A DNA stretch of 64,000 nucleotides, from NCBI GenBank assembly GCA_032622095.1, contig CP136067.1, forward strand, positions 81,246,705-81,310,704, in the 5' to 3' direction. This stretch comes from Siphonodentalium dalli (lineage: Eukaryota; Mollusca; Scaphopoda; Gadilida; Siphonodentaliidae). Made by a program: the position numbers and the translations under genes. Positions 9,803 through 21,326 of this stretch are shown piece after piece. Under the pieces are notes generated by a model, which had not been told where the DNA came from, made no database searches, and worked only from the letters and a program-made list of their open reading frames with translations. Every line of letters begins with the position of its first letter. Positions within the stretch are counted from its first letter, which is position 1.

Positions 9803-12336
9803 TAGTCCAGGCACATTAGACATGGAAGTGGAAAAGTAAGGAAATAAATCGGGGAAAGCTGATTTTTTTATATTATTTTGGCCATAACATCGCGGACGCG
9901 TCACGAAAAGTCCCCTAAAATCCGATTTGAGCTTTCTGAGTTACATCATTTTTTCCATATAATTAAACAAAACAATATTTTTCACAATGATGGAAATAAT
10001 TGGATGTTGTAACAATTTTTCAGCCGAAACGTATACAAAAAGCACTCAATATTGTTCGATATACAATTCTCGAACCAACGACACCCATTCAAAGGGAAAT
10101 ATCGAATGAATTTCGCATATATAGATATGAAATAAAACACTGAGCCAAAATACTGACGATTTTGAAGACAAACTGATGTATTCGATGTCGGATTTCTCAG
10201 GCTTCTCAAAACATAGGCGCAAGCTATCTATTTTAAAAACTGCACAGACACCACCCCGTCGCTATAATAGGCAGAACTAGCGAGTACGCACATCATAAGT
10301 TGTCAAAACTTGTAAAAACATAACCCTACCCCCGAAACTGGTTGTCAACGATCTGGTCGTATTTTGATATTCTATTTTGTCTAAGCTAGTCATATGCATT
10401 ACTAAGTTATACCAGTATATGTGAAATATGAGTACGAGAGCGAATATAGTGACACGATCAGAATACTACAAACGCGGTCATGAAATGGCTGTCAAAATGG
10501 CCGCAACCACCAAGCTAAGCCGAAATGATGGCAACTTATTATATAACCACCTAGTAGGTAAAATACGTATTAACAATATACAAGTCTGTTGTTAAATATC
10601 TTTAAAGGTACACAGTTCATTAAAACAGGCCCATGTGGAGGAATTACGTCTTTAAAATTTCGGGTTTTCTGTTTACAGTCGGGGCCAAAAATAATAATTT
10701 CGGGCATGCAACATACGAAGTAATGTTTCGCCACACAGTGTATGGTAGTTTCGTTCGGCGTGATGATAAATTATTGAATGGAACGCAGAAACTTAAGTGC
10801 ATATCCTTGCGGTATAAATAGTAGTTACATTTCCGGATTGTTCATCACTGTACATGATAATAAACCACACACGTATGTTGCAATTCTTATTATATTGCAA
10901 AGAAACCGCCACCTCTTCAAAAGATTAGCACTGCATCACACCAGATCAAATAGACAGCACATCGTACATTTGATATACGACTAATTTTCGTGCTGCTTCC
11001 AAACCGGTCTCTTAGTAAACAATTTGTTCAACTTACTTCAGTCGGCAACTTACAACTGGAATATGCTATTACGCAATGTACAATATTAGTTTTCCGTATT
11101 TTGTTGTTTGAAAATATCTTGCCAAAACCACCCATGAACTTGTGCAAAATATCAGGTGATCATCGTTTAAAGCTGTTATTTCAGCGTTGAACATTGACTC
11201 AATGTTGCTAGTTATGGTTGTTAGTTCAGCAGATATGTGTAACATTAGGGAGAAGGGATACACACGGTAATGCGGTTGCAGAAAACATAGTACCCTTCGC
11301 GTATATGTGACCTTGGTGAATATAACCAAATATTATTTCCAGGTATAAAGACAGTCTCTGTCACAGAGTATGTGGGCAATTTTGGTCAAGTTTAGATTTT
11401 TTTAAAGAAAGTATATGGTACTCCTTTGTGTTTTGATAAATTGCTTTCATAGTATACCACCATGCATTCTTGTGATAACAGCGAAATATTCGTGTTTTAT
11501 TACTTATTCTTAGGCAAAAATTACTAATATTTTAAGACACGGAGGATATAATCTACACAATTCACCCATTACTCTATGAATATCTCTCATACTGCTCTAT
11601 AGCAGTGTATTTCGAAAGGTTTGATGGTGTATATATCAAAAGAAACGATGACCGGTCACATTAGTGATACTGCTATGAGCACATATATTTCGGCTTCTAT
11701 GAAAGGTCACAGAATCAATTCTTCGCTATTAAATTTCATTTTACAGTGTAGTGTACATATATATCACACGATTCAAGATAAATAGTGCAGAAAAATTTGC
11801 CTTATTCTCCCGTCTCTTTGCGGTCAAAAAGTCCAGATTTAACCATTTTATGAGACCTTGCTTTTCGCTATATCTCTCGCGATATATATTAGAGATAATT
11901 CGCACATACCCGATAAAATGTTTCTCTTATTCTCTGCAATCATTCTTCCTCACATATTTCGAGCGTGTTGTCACTCTTATGGGACTAGCTATTCAATTAT
12001 GCATAAAATGTAAATTTCATTCTATTTTGGCCATTTTGGCGGCCATTTTGGGACTTCAATTCAACTTATATGGTTCACGGCTAAGCATTGTTTGTATGTA
12101 TGTCAATGTATTATGAATTTGGAATTAATTGATCTACACATGACTGCATTCCCATATGGCCTGATGGAGATGCTTCAGAATTTGAACCATTCCGAAAAAT
12201 CAAGATATCTCAAAAAGCTCAACTCGGATTTTAGGGGACTTTTGCCACGTTGTTCATACACATGTTCTTATTGATCCCTGAAAAAATCAGTTTTCCCCGA
12301 TTTTTTACACTAGTGAAACCTTATGTGCCTGGACTA
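9803..12336. mobile_element. 2.5 kb element with ~140 bp inverted ends
   Basis: Left arm 9803-9945 and right arm 12205-12336 are inverted copies: TAGTCCAGGCACAT at the tip, then TCGGGGAAA(G/A)CTGATTTTTT, then AAAAGTCCCCTAAAATCCGA and TTGAGCTTT. A TAC trinucleotide flanks both tips, a possible 3 bp target duplication that could be chance. The interior has only short disrupted frames (largest about 120 codons at 11751), and no transposase motif was recognised. It is probably a non-autonomous or decayed DNA transposon. Confidence 0.5.
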
Positions 12337-12530
12337 TACGCCATCATTGGATTGCGTATTTGTCGTCCCCCAAACTCTTCCAGCGTCGCTATCATTTTCG
12401 GTGCGCGAAATAATGCGTTTCTGATGGATAAACTTGCCCCTGTGAGATAAATTATTTCTGTCGACAAGAACGGAATGATAGACAAATTGAATGGATCCAC
12501 GGACCTCTTGCCTGAATTATATACTTTAAT
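12337..12530. other. Spacer between transposons
   Basis: It contains GTCCCCCAAA-CTCTTCCAGCG near 12364. An inverted counterpart (CGCTGGGAGATTTTGGGGGAC) lies near 14197. These may be remnants of the ends of an older host element. Confidence 0.25.
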
Positions 12531-12683
12531 TTAACCCTTTACCCAACAAACCGGCCAAAACCGGCCAAATAAAGCTTTAACAGCCTAAAATATCTTCGGT
12601 CTGTCTCAATAGAACCATACAAATATGGATATAATTGGAACCGGCTCCTTGACCACATTGTGATAGTTACAGTTATGCCCTGT

Positions 12684-12752
12684 GCCAATGCATTCTCTTA
12701 TATATGCGAGTCGACCATAGGTCGCCTCGCATATATAAGAGAATGCATTGGC
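12684..12752. repeat. Hairpin module H1
   Basis: Near-perfect stem: GCCAATGCATTCTCTTATAT pairs with ATATAAGAGAATGCATTGGC. The central loop region ATGCGAGTCGACC/GGTCGCCTCGCAT also pairs. Confidence 0.85.
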
Positions 12753-12831
12753 CTAAAAAAAATATTTTTTTAACACTTTTTACCATTTTTTCTTACATTC
12801 TTTAACAATTTTATAATTTTTAATGTGTTAA

Positions 12832-12900
12832 GCCAACGCATTCTCTTATATATGCGAGGCGACCTATGGTCGACTCGCATATATAAGAGAATGCATTGGC
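12832..12900. repeat. Hairpin module H2
   Basis: Same module as H1, with GCCAACGCATTC against GAATGCATTGGC (one G-T mismatch) and GAGGCGACC / GGTCGACTC near the tip. Confidence 0.85.
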
Positions 12901-13206
12901 ACAGGACCCTTCTGTTGGGTAAAGGGTTAATCACAGATTTGTAGTCATGCGCTACATGTGAAAGAAAACACCACATGCAGTGACTGATAGGCTTGTCATT
13001 TGAGCTGCGTTGAACTCCAATTCCTTCAATTTCGTGTTTATTAGGTTATGTTATTGTGGTTGTTCGCAGAGTCTGACTTTAACCCTTTCACGACGGGAGC
13101 TGAACAGGTGCAGCATTAAAGATCCTGTACCAGTGATTTATCTTATATATACGAGTCTCCCATATGGAGTCTCGCATGTTTATATGGGAGTTTACTCCTC
13201 GCATGT

Positions 13207-13734
13207 TTAAAGATGGATTATCTCTTTAAATAACAAATTTTAAATGGTTTCGTGGGTATGAAATAATAGATATGAACTGAAGACCTATGTCCGGAAAAGC
13301 TTCTATCAATTAATATTGATTTTATTTCGAATATTAAATCGGGCCCATTTATGTTACTATTTTTAGAACCGACCATTCGGATGAGACCGTATTGCGATAT
13401 AGAGCACTGGGCTGTTCCTACGGCTACACAACGAATGTCAAATGTCACAGATTGGTTGTTTGTATTGTTTTGTTCCACAGATATAAGCGATAATGAGTAT
13501 AATTAACGTTTATTTGTGACAAAATTGCACAATATAATTTCTGGTCTCTGTTAACAGTAACCACCATTGTTCGTTAGCTGAACAAACACACATCTTTAGA
13601 CCAGAACATATTCGAAATAAAATTAATATTGATCGATAGAAGCATTTCCGGACAGGAGTCTTCGATTCAAATCTAATATTTTATACCCCGGTAACTATAT
13701 AATACATATTTACAAAGAGATAATCCACCTTTAA
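13207..13734. mobile_element. TTAA-flanked MITE (AGGTGGATTATC family), copy 1, 520 bp
   Basis: Inverted ends AGATGGATTATCTCTTT / AAAGAGATAATCCACCT are bounded by TTAA on both sides. It sits inside a hairpin of the host MITE. Removing it with one TTAA restores a stem half (CGCATGTTTAAGAGAATACA) equivalent to the uninterrupted hairpins, so TTAA is a genuine target duplication. A full copy lies at 63455-63989. Confidence 0.75.
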
Positions 13735-13766
13735 GAGAATACATTGGTCTTACAATATTTAACTTT

Positions 13767-13853
13767 ACATTGTAAGCCAGTGGTTTATCTTATACATGCG
13801 AGTCACCCACCGGGAGCCTCGCATATATAAGATAATGCACTGGCTTACAATGT
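13767..13853. repeat. Hairpin module H4 with compensating arm changes
   Basis: The stem has GCCAGTGGTTTATCTTATAC against ATATAAGATAATGCACTGGC. Relative to H1, AATG/CATT has become AGTG/CACT on both arms and TCTC/GAGA has become ATC/GAT on both. The stem extends outward through TTACATTGTAA/TTACAATGTCAA. Confidence 0.7.
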
Positions 13854-13871
13854 CAAGGTAAATATTGTACG

Positions 13872-13939
13872 GCCAATGTATTCTCTTAAACATGCGAGGC
13901 TCCATATGGGAGACTCGCATATATAAGAGCATGCATTGG
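13872..13939. repeat. Hairpin module H5
   Basis: GCCAATGTATTCTCTTAAAC pairs with ATATAAGAGCATGCATTGG, and the tip GAGGCTCC/GGGAGACTC pairs. A variant of H1. Confidence 0.7.
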
Positions 13940-14236
13940 AACAAACTTTTCAAAAAATTTCAACAAACTCCAGTTTCAGGAAGGGTTAACTGTTCACAGC
14001 GATGTAGCGATAGGTGAGGGCGGAAGACAATGAACACTTTATATATTCGTTCCTGAAATAACAAATATTTATAAAATTGAGACTGAAAAACAGATTGCGA
14101 CTTTTCTTATACTATTGTTGAATATTCAACAAATAGTTCAAAGTTTGGAAACCTTTTCTACCTCTGATAAAATAGGGATAATGATGTGATAACGACGCTG
14201 GGAGATTTTGGGGGACAAATATATACTCACATTACT

Positions 14237-14612
14237 TAAGTGAACGTTCAGACAACTACGATACAATGGTAAGTGGAGGAACCGGGCCCGACGAGATCGT
14301 GGATAGTTTGTTCACACGATTGCGATATCGTCGTACATGATGATATCGTATAGGTTGTTTGTAAAGCTGACTGTGATTGACTACCCTGCGATAATTCCAG
14401 CCACGATTTTTACGCACACACGACTGCGATTACTTCGCAAGTGGAGGTATCCAACGATACGCCATGATTTCGAATCTAAAATCAAACAGTGCTTGATATT
14501 AGTTTTGACTTGCGATTCTGACGTGAGCATGCGCAGTCTAACCAACAGTTACTTCCTACGACGGAAATCCTTCCACTTACGATTGAATCGTGGTCGTCCG
14601 AACGTTCACTTA
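14237..14612. mobile_element. TA-flanked MITE, 372 bp, AGTGAACGTTC ends
   Basis: Inverted ends AGTGAACGTTC(A/G)GAC(A/G)AC(T/C)ACGAT extend for about 45 bp with several mismatches (14239 onward, and back from 14610). TA flanks both ends. A 122-codon frame inside is on a palindromic background and is not called. Confidence 0.6.
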
Positions 14613-15089
14613 GAAATGGATGTTGATTTGATTGCGTTCCATGGAGTATGGATGCAAGTTGGTCTGACATTTTGTGTGGAACGCGAAAGGTTCGTGTGTG
14701 GGTGATGACTGATTGTTCATTCTTATAGATTTTTACCCGTTGATCGTATAATCGAGTTTATAGTGGGAACATTAAAGCTTGATAATTATACGAAATACCG
14801 GTATATATACAATGTATGCTCTGAAAAGTCCTACCGAAGACTGAGGGATATTTAATGTATCGATGTTTTGCACAACGGTGAAATAAACGCTCTTTATTCA
14901 TATCATATAAGGAAAAGACGAATATTATACCCTATTTATTGTTTCCAAGTATAAATTTCAAACCGACCAATCCCTCTACCGGTGTTATATTCAGATCAAA
15001 ATCCCAAATTCTTAACAACTAATTAAATAGTTTGTATAATATATATATGACACATCCACATGTGCTGGCTTGGTCTTCTTATTTTTATG
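14613..15089. other. Non-coding stretch
   Basis: It contains the reverse form of the AATAAAGAGCGTTTA...TTGTGCAAAAC motif at about 14866-14905. No gene seen. Confidence 0.3.
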
Positions 15090-15575
15090 TTAAAGGCCCA
15101 CTTAATTTTCAAACCCCCAGATCACACATATAAAATATATGCCATATTATATACCATTTGAAAGGGGAAGCTCTAACTAAAACATTATATTATCAACTTA
15201 TCCGGTGTAATAAACTGTGAACATGTTGTTTTTGTTGAGTTGCCATCGTTGTTTTATCATCTAGATTGCAGTAAAAATCATTATTATTTTCAATGCATGG
15301 GGAATAACACTATATATTAAAGATAGAGTTATTCCCCTTCCATTGAAAAAGTTTGAATTATGTTGCATTCTGGGAGCCAAAAGGGGGGGGGAGTCATTCT
15401 ATGATTTCAGCAGTTTTCTATTTATCTATGGGCATCTTCTGAGACACAGATGTTTCAAATGGTGATGAATTATAGTATTTTAATCATATTTTATGGCATA
15501 GATTGTTATTAAAACCGTATATCAAGTCACTATAAAAAACTAATCGGTGACTCGAAAATTAAGTGGGCCTTTTAA
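15090..15575. mobile_element. TTAA-flanked MITE (GGCCCACTTAATTTTC ends), 478 bp
   Basis: TTAA-AGGCCCACTTAATTTTC at 15090 and GAAAATTAAGTGGGCCTT-TTAA at 15575 are inverted ends. The interior has a smaller stem (GGGGAATAACACTAT / ATAGAGTTATTCCCC) near 15299-15341 and a G-run near 15384. No coding capacity. Confidence 0.65.
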
Positions 15576-15984
15576 TGAATTTTTCGTGCATTCAAAATAT
15601 TTCACAGACACGAGCGCTATAATACGACTACATGTAGTACATGCAATTGTTATACACACCGCAATCGACACATTAAAACGACATTATTATAATTATGAAT
15701 CTTCCCTCACAATTAATGGTTTCATAACACACATACCATAAATTATAGTGTATTGGTTTATTGAGCTCAAAGAATTGTAATTGATGTATATTAGAGTTGT
15801 CATAATCTGTTTTCTCTGTTCTCTAAAACTGTTGTTTTAGTCGTCAATCAATCGGTTTATGAAATAAATCGTGGAATCCAATTGTCGAAAATAGTGAAAG
15901 AAATAACACACCCAACGCATTCCCATTGTCCCCTTGTCCCCGGTGAATGCGTGCATATTTAACATATGGTATAGCCGACAGTGA
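15576..15984. other. Non-coding stretch
   Basis: Nothing recognised. Confidence 0.3.
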
Positions 15985-16890
15985 TCCTTCTGCTATCTTA
16001 GCAAACATTGTTAGTCTGGTCTTGGTGATTCTCTTTTCGATGCTATCTGTGTCGTATCTGCAGGATGTAACACTTCTTTGTATTCAAACTCATCCCCATT
16101 CAACACAGTATTCAAGGTGTTTTAGATCTTTTTTTGAAAAGCTAGCTGGTCTTTGAGTCCTCTAATAGGTCGTTATAAGTGGCAATCTTGTGCGAACAGT
16201 CTGACATTTGATCTGACGCAGTCTGGACGGTCGTTTATCATGCACAAGAAAAGCAACGGTCCTAGAATAAACCTTGTGGCACTCCGGATAGTATAGGCTG
16301 GTTGGGGGGGGGGGGCTCCATTCTACTGTCACCCACATCTCTCGTTTAGTCAGGAATGTTTGCAACTATTTATGAATGTTCACTGATATGCCATAGCTTT
16401 TTTAGCTTTGCCAGTAATTTGATGTCTGGTAAAGTATTAGAAGCTTCGGAAAAATCCAAGATTTTGGATGTCTGCTTGTGGCCTTGAAGTCATGATACGG
16501 TAGCAGGTCTGTTTTGCTGTTAGTGGATGTGTAGTACACGAGTATCCTTTGCCACTAACATGATTTAGTTCTGTTAATATCGTGTTCTCTTCCAGATGTG
16601 TTAGCAGGTTGGCATGCATGTATGGTGTGTTCCACGAGCTTGCAGTTTTCTGAAGTGAGGGACACCGGACGGCAGTTTTCGGGCAGATGTACATCGCCTT
16701 TTTTGAACATTGAAGCAATGGTCGCCTTTAGCCAGTCACTTGGTATATATCCTGTTGGTCTTGACCTCTGGAAAATTTATGTTAATCCTGGAGCTACTTC
16801 ATGAACCAAAGTTTTAAGTTCCACATTTGGCATTTGGTCGAAGCCGGCAGCTTTATTGTACACTAAATCCGGCCATTTTTGGGACCATCT
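15985..16890 (-). pseudogene. CR1-like LINE reverse transcriptase remnant
   Basis: On the minus strand the conceptual reading from 16860 downward follows the reverse transcriptase order of CR1/L2-type LINEs. First comes NKAAGFDQMPN...LVHE, then SDWLKATIASMFKKGD, NCRPVSLTS, LLTHLEENTILTELNHV, TFLTKREMWVTV, and VHDKRPSRLR (normally ..FLVHINDLPSRL). The GVPQG and FADD catalytic blocks are destroyed by frame changes, and stops interrupt the frame. It retains only part of the RT domain; 5' and 3' ends are not visible. A dead copy. Confidence 0.7.
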
Positions 16891-16938
16891 CCTTTTATAC
16901 TAAACAGAATATATGTAACTAATGAATGAATTTGAGCT

Positions 16939-17102
16939 ATGGATTAGTGCAAAATACACTCATTTATCGTATGAACAATACAAACAACATGGTAATTATA
17001 ATGAAAATGAATTTATGACTGGAGTCATAGATTCATTTTCATTATAATTACCATGTTGTTTCTATCGTTTATAGAGCACATGGGTGTTTTGCACTAATCC
17101 AT
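16939..17102. repeat. Foldback element, ~160 bp
   Basis: Palindrome with outer arms ATGGATTAGTGCAAAA.ACAC / GTGTTTTGCACTAATCCAT and a perfect inner stem AACAACATGGTAATTATAAT with GAAAATGAAT. The loop is TTATGACTGGAGTCATA. Probably a MITE; no clear target duplication. Confidence 0.7.
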
Positions 17103-18179
17103 GGCGAATCGTCGCTAAACCACCCTTCCCGTTTATCTCCGTTAGATGTTTATTCTGGGGAATTTTGGGCTAAAATTTCTGGGGCGGCTTGGGGTAATAT
17201 TTGGTACATTTAATCGTAAATAGCAAATAGTGTATTTTCCGTGCAAAATAGTGGATGTTTTGTCAACAGTGCCGATATTTTCGTCATGGGTGACCATGTT
17301 CTGACTCACCTACAGCATTATATATCGTTTTCTCTGTCGTTCCATGCACCACTCATTATACTCATAACGTACTGGAAAACAACCATATTACTGGGGAAAC
17401 ATAAAACCAATAATACATACTCTCCATTTGTCCGGAATCTTTGGTTTAGTGCCGAGCTCTAAATTCCCGTCTCCACAAATTACTCAAAAACTCGGAGTGC
17501 CTCGTTGGTTGCTCGGAACGGCCTCTGATTGCTCGGAGCGGCCTTCGATTGATTCCCACGTGTGATAACAGGAAGACGGATGGATGCAAACAAACAGAAC
17601 TATATGCTAGTATTACGCCAAACGTATCAACATTTGTAGTTCTCAGCACAGATCAGGGGATAATGAAAACAACGGAGAAAACAAACCGGGCATATCAGTT
17701 TGAGAAATATAGGTATCCATTGCTCCGAACGATAGTATAATATGACGTGATGTGGTAGTCCGAAATAACGTGGGGTATTTCACCTATTCTACGAACATAA
17801 TTATAAGAGTAGAACATTCCTACCACGGTGAGATTTTGGCTTCGATATTTAGATTAACCACGTCTTTGGATGGTATCTCACGAATTTCTTAACAATGCCA
17901 AGATGCCTCATTATAGTTCCAAGGTCACTGGAATGGAAAAGAGGCAACAAACAAACTGAATTTCGTTGTTATTGACTAGAACATTATTCGACATATCGGG
18001 GGTGGATGGCCTTTTAATTGCTCCTTCTCTTCTACAATCTAACCCCAGCAAAAGCACTCCTAAAACTCAAAATAAGGACTCGGGTAATTGCTCTCTATGA
18101 TGACCTACATGGCAACATTTATATAGTGGAAAATAGTGTTGGATGCAGTGTTCTAAAATGGAGCGGGGTACTTGATAAT
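17103..18179. other. Non-coding stretch with a short internal repeat
   Basis: Around 17490-17550 the phrase TTG(C)TCGGA(A/G)CGGCCT occurs twice in tandem. No gene is recognised; open frames here are short. Confidence 0.3.
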
Positions 18180-18460
18180 GAAATGTGGTTCTAAAGCAGG
18201 CCTGACACAGAAATATAGAAAGCAGCCAACTAGATGGATTCTTCCATGCATTCAGTTATAAAAGCATAAATTGGAACGGTCTATTATTCATTTAGAGCGG
18301 TATTCAGGTAATAAAAGCAGACGACACTGGACATAACAAACAAGAGCACTTATGATTCATATTCATTGGTGGGAAATGTTCAACCGTTTGTTGAAATTAT
18401 ATCTGAATATTTCCTGAGAGAACTACTCGTCAATGAGTATATTTAGTATAGAAAGGGTTA
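18180..18460 (-). mobile_element. Remnant of TTAA/CTTTAC-type MITE, reverse copy
   Basis: Reverse-complement relative of 24993-25266. Shared blocks are ATTCAGGTAATAAAAGCAGA near 18305, CATTGGTGGGAAATGTTC near 18365, GAATATTTCC near 18405, and TTTAGTATAGAAAGGGTTA at the end. Confidence 0.5.
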
Positions 18461-19359
18461 CACGTTAAGTCATATATTTAAGTTATTTAAGTAAAAGTTA
18501 CCACGTTTCAAGACTAAACTAATGAAATTGGGTCATTCAAACTATATGTATATCTCGATGTCCATCGTTGTTAATAGTAACACACCCTGCAAATCACACG
18601 TATGGGCAACGGAACCTAACTATCACCCATCCCCGAGCGACCTCCGGAACAAATGCACTTTAAAAACATCCTTCAAGATTTTATTCAGAAATGTTTCACG
18701 AGAGATGGATATACAATTTGCACATGGACGGATTTATTGCAACGATCTCAATGCATGTACCTCCACAGGGCTATACCAATTATTCACCAGATAAAGGACA
18801 AGTGTTCGATAAGTTCGTATGAAAGCATGTTTCAACAGAAAACTTTATCTGAATGTGAAATTTTTCAATTGGTTTACGTTAAATCTATACAGTGGAAAAT
18901 GTAAATAATCATCCGCATTTTGATTTACTTCCATATTCGCCCGAACGATGATCCATGAAAACATATTTCAAAATAGAGAACGCGTTTATTAGGACTGCAT
19001 GGGTCGCATGTTTTCAGAATGTGCTGACGCAGCCTGCTCTCACGAAAATCTGTACATTATCTGCTTATAATAGAACATGTTTTAGGTTGATATAATATGC
19101 TGAGAACCGCCTCATTTTGAGTCGATAATGTGCTGAAAACTTACAATGAGGCGATTCTAAGCAGTTATGTGCGCACAACTCACCACTTTTCAGGTGTACG
19201 CTCTTTAACATATGTTTTGATTATGGCCCGGGCCATAAAACGAAATAACTCCATCATCTGCTGTTTCGGAATAAAATAATCACAGTTTGTAAGAAATTCA
19301 CTTTATAGGTCGATTATGTGATTATTTGCGCGAGGATATGTTGGCTGACGAGTACACAG
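18461..19359. other. Non-coding; segment shared with the 62.5 kb region
   Basis: The 19190-19360 part (ACGCTCTTTA...., ATAGGTCGATTATGTG.., GCGAGGATAT) has a diverged relative at 62465-62625. No gene seen. Confidence 0.4.
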
Positions 19360-19362
19360 GGT

Positions 19363-19568
19363 TTGCTAAAATGTTGCTGACGGCGACATCTGTTCTTGTT
19401 GCGTAGCAGCAACGTATGGGATTAGAGACGACGGCGCTCAGGGATTATGTTTTAAAATAACTCATTTCTTGTCGATAATTCCCGATTATGTTTTTATTTT
19501 TTCATAAATGTCATTTCGAACGATATTTCAAAACCTGAGTACCCGTCAGCACATTTTAGCAAACCACG
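19363..19568. mobile_element. Short TIR element (GGTTTGCTAAAATGTTGCTGACGG)
   Basis: Inverted ends GGTTTGCTAAAATG(T/-)TGCTGACGG and CCGTCAGCACATTTTAGCAAACC enclose about 150 bp. The target duplication is not clear. Confidence 0.5.
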
Positions 19569-20817
19569 TGTTCCCTTCAAAACATGTATATATACCCTTC
19601 AGCAATTTTAGGTGAGGCTGACACATTTAGTTAACAGTTGAAAAGATATTTTCTAAGTGTGAATAGGGACAACAAAAGGAAAATTCGGCTTTTCTGGCTC
19701 AAGTAGCAATGATAACATCTGGTATTTACAGTAGAATTGAGAAACATTCATGTATACAGAAGGTAACGCAAATTAATTCTCTCATGAGTTTATAACAAAA
19801 ATATCACAAAGCTTATCTATTCTAATAAATAAATTACTCCAAGGAAAATTAATACAAACGATTACAAAATGTTTTTCTTTTGGGTGTAAAAAAGTTCAAA
19901 GATAAGGCTGTTATTGACGGGAAGACGGGATAACGATAAAAATAACGATAAAGAAACTAAATGTGATATGCTAGTAGTAATCATTAACCGACCCATCCTC
20001 GTCGGCTATTTATGTTGATATCAATATTGGAACGTCAGGTGGGGGATTATAGTTTGAACCGACCAACTGTAAGAGCGATCAATTTCGTTAGTCTCGTGTC
20101 AAAAAGCAGGACGTTATCCCAAGAACTACAAAGATTGAAGCAGTCTTTTAGAGTCTTTTTGAAAACGTCATCTTTAGCGACGAGATTGGGTGAAAAATTG
20201 TAAACATAACTGAAGAAAATTAAAAACACCCATAATCCAAAATATTTCCGTTTTTGGCCAATGTAGGGAGATTGCGCTTGAAGATCATGGCTTGTAACTT
20301 GTAGGCATTATTTTACCATTTTTGAAAGACGACCAACGCTGTCCGTGTTTCATTATGATTGGCAGATACATCAGTATATAGTTATAATAGAAACGACCAT
20401 TACAATTCAACTACTTCAACATCTACAAGGTATTCTGCAACCATACTCAACATTATGCTGCCAAATTGTTGTTAGAAATCAGTGTAACGAAATGTTTCCT
20501 AATTGAATATATTTGTTTCTGTTTTCTCATATAGTCATAGTTGCTATGATATGCTATCATTTCCCTTACAAGCTACACGCCACAATTTACAAGCTGAACC
20601 TCTCTATTGTGTTTCGTTATTTGCACGCATAATATAGCTCCACACTACAACCTCGTTGCTGAACAAGCCAGTGCCCAATACTATAAAACTTCTACATGTG
20701 TAATTTGTAAGACGATATACAATTTCGAGTACTATCATCGACAATAATACACGTCGCATGTGTGCTCTATACTGATGTGATTCTTATCAATTAGTAATAA
20801 TTTATCTTCCGATAATA
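19569..20817. other. Non-coding stretch
   Basis: No gene or repeat with a clear partner in the window. Confidence 0.3.
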
Positions 20818-20932
20818 TTAACCCTTCCATGACTGGAGCATTGCTAATATTTTTGCGAAATATTACTGAGATGTTCCTCTGCGCGCGCTGGCTAGAACAT
20901 GATTGAATTCATCAGAACCCAACGTGTAAATT

Positions 20933-21326
20933 TTAATCCTTTCGTGATAAGATCTCGGCTGATGCAGCATTAAATGTAATGTCTAAATTTTGCCAGTCAT
21001 AGTTTAACTCTTTCACGACGGGAGCTGCGCTGAAGCAGCATTAAATATCCTGTGCCAATGCATTCTGTTATATATGCAAGTCTCCCAAGTGTAGACTCGC
21101 ATATATAAGAGAAAATATTGGCCTAACAATGTTTAGCTTGACATATTCTCTTATATATGCGACGCTCCCTATTGGACACTCGCATATATAAGAGAATGCA
21201 CAGGCATAGGATCTTTAATGTTGTACCAGCGTAGCTCCCGTCACGAAAGAGTTAAACTATGATTTGCAAAATTGATTATTTACATGTAATGCTGCACCAG
21301 CCGAGCTCCTGTCACAAAAGGGTTAA
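20933..21326. mobile_element. Middle shell, TTAA-flanked palindromic MITE
   Basis: TTAATCCTTTCGTGATAAGATCT and GATGCAGCATTA on the left mirror TAATGCTGCACCAG, GAGCTCCTGTCACAAAAGGGTTAA on the right. Its own arms meet at a TTAA (GTCATAGT-TTAA / TTAA-ACTATGAT), which is the site occupied by the inner element. Confidence 0.6.
21004..21255. mobile_element. Inner TTAA-flanked hairpin MITE, 244 bp
   Basis: TTAACTCTTTCACGACGGGAGC at 21004 and GCTCCCGTCACGAAAGAGTTAA at 21255 are inverted ends. It holds two hairpins (21054-21122 and about 21139-21204) of the same module as the 12.7 and 61.2 kb elements, despite a different TIR. Confidence 0.7.

Larger units (their letters stand above)
12531..12930. 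mobile_element. TTAA-flanked hairpin MITE (piggyBac-like), copy 1, 392 bp
   Basis: TTAA at 12531-12534 and 12927-12930 flanks perfect terminal inverted repeats CCCTTTACCCAACA / TGTTGGGTAAAGGG. TTAA targets and a CCC-start are hallmarks of piggyBac superfamily elements. It carries two large hairpins (12684-12752 and 12832-12900) separated by an A/T-rich spacer. A copy of exactly the same length at 60994-61393 differs at only about 6 of 392 positions, so both inserted recently. No coding capacity. Confidence 0.8.
13079..13989. mobile_element. TTAA-flanked hairpin MITE, diverged copy, split by another MITE
   Basis: It begins TTAACCCTTTCACGACGGGAGC at 13079 and ends AGGAAGGGTTAA at 13989. It contains hairpins equivalent to H1/H2: one interrupted (13129-13210 plus 13735-13748), one at 13767-13853 and one at 13872-13939. 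Its left TIR (CACGACGGGAGCTG..GCAGCATTAAA) is that of the 21.0 kb element and differs from the 12.5 kb copy. The interruption is the 520 bp MITE at 13211-13730. Confidence 0.65.

Noticed and set aside
11751-12116. 121-codon frame as a transposase
   Set aside because: No catalytic motif seen; AT-rich and hydrophobic composition typical of random frames.
12770-12976. Frame MWCFLSHVAHDY.. shared with 61233-61415
   Set aside because: The similarity of the two peptides is due to the duplicated hairpin MITE, not to a gene.
12356-14220. Single element bounded by GTCCCCCAAA inverted motifs
   Set aside because: Only ~32 bp of imperfect inverted match with two other complete MITEs between; not enough evidence.
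14337-14705. 122-codon frame
   Set aside because: It runs from inside a MITE into its flank; palindromic DNA often yields chance frames.
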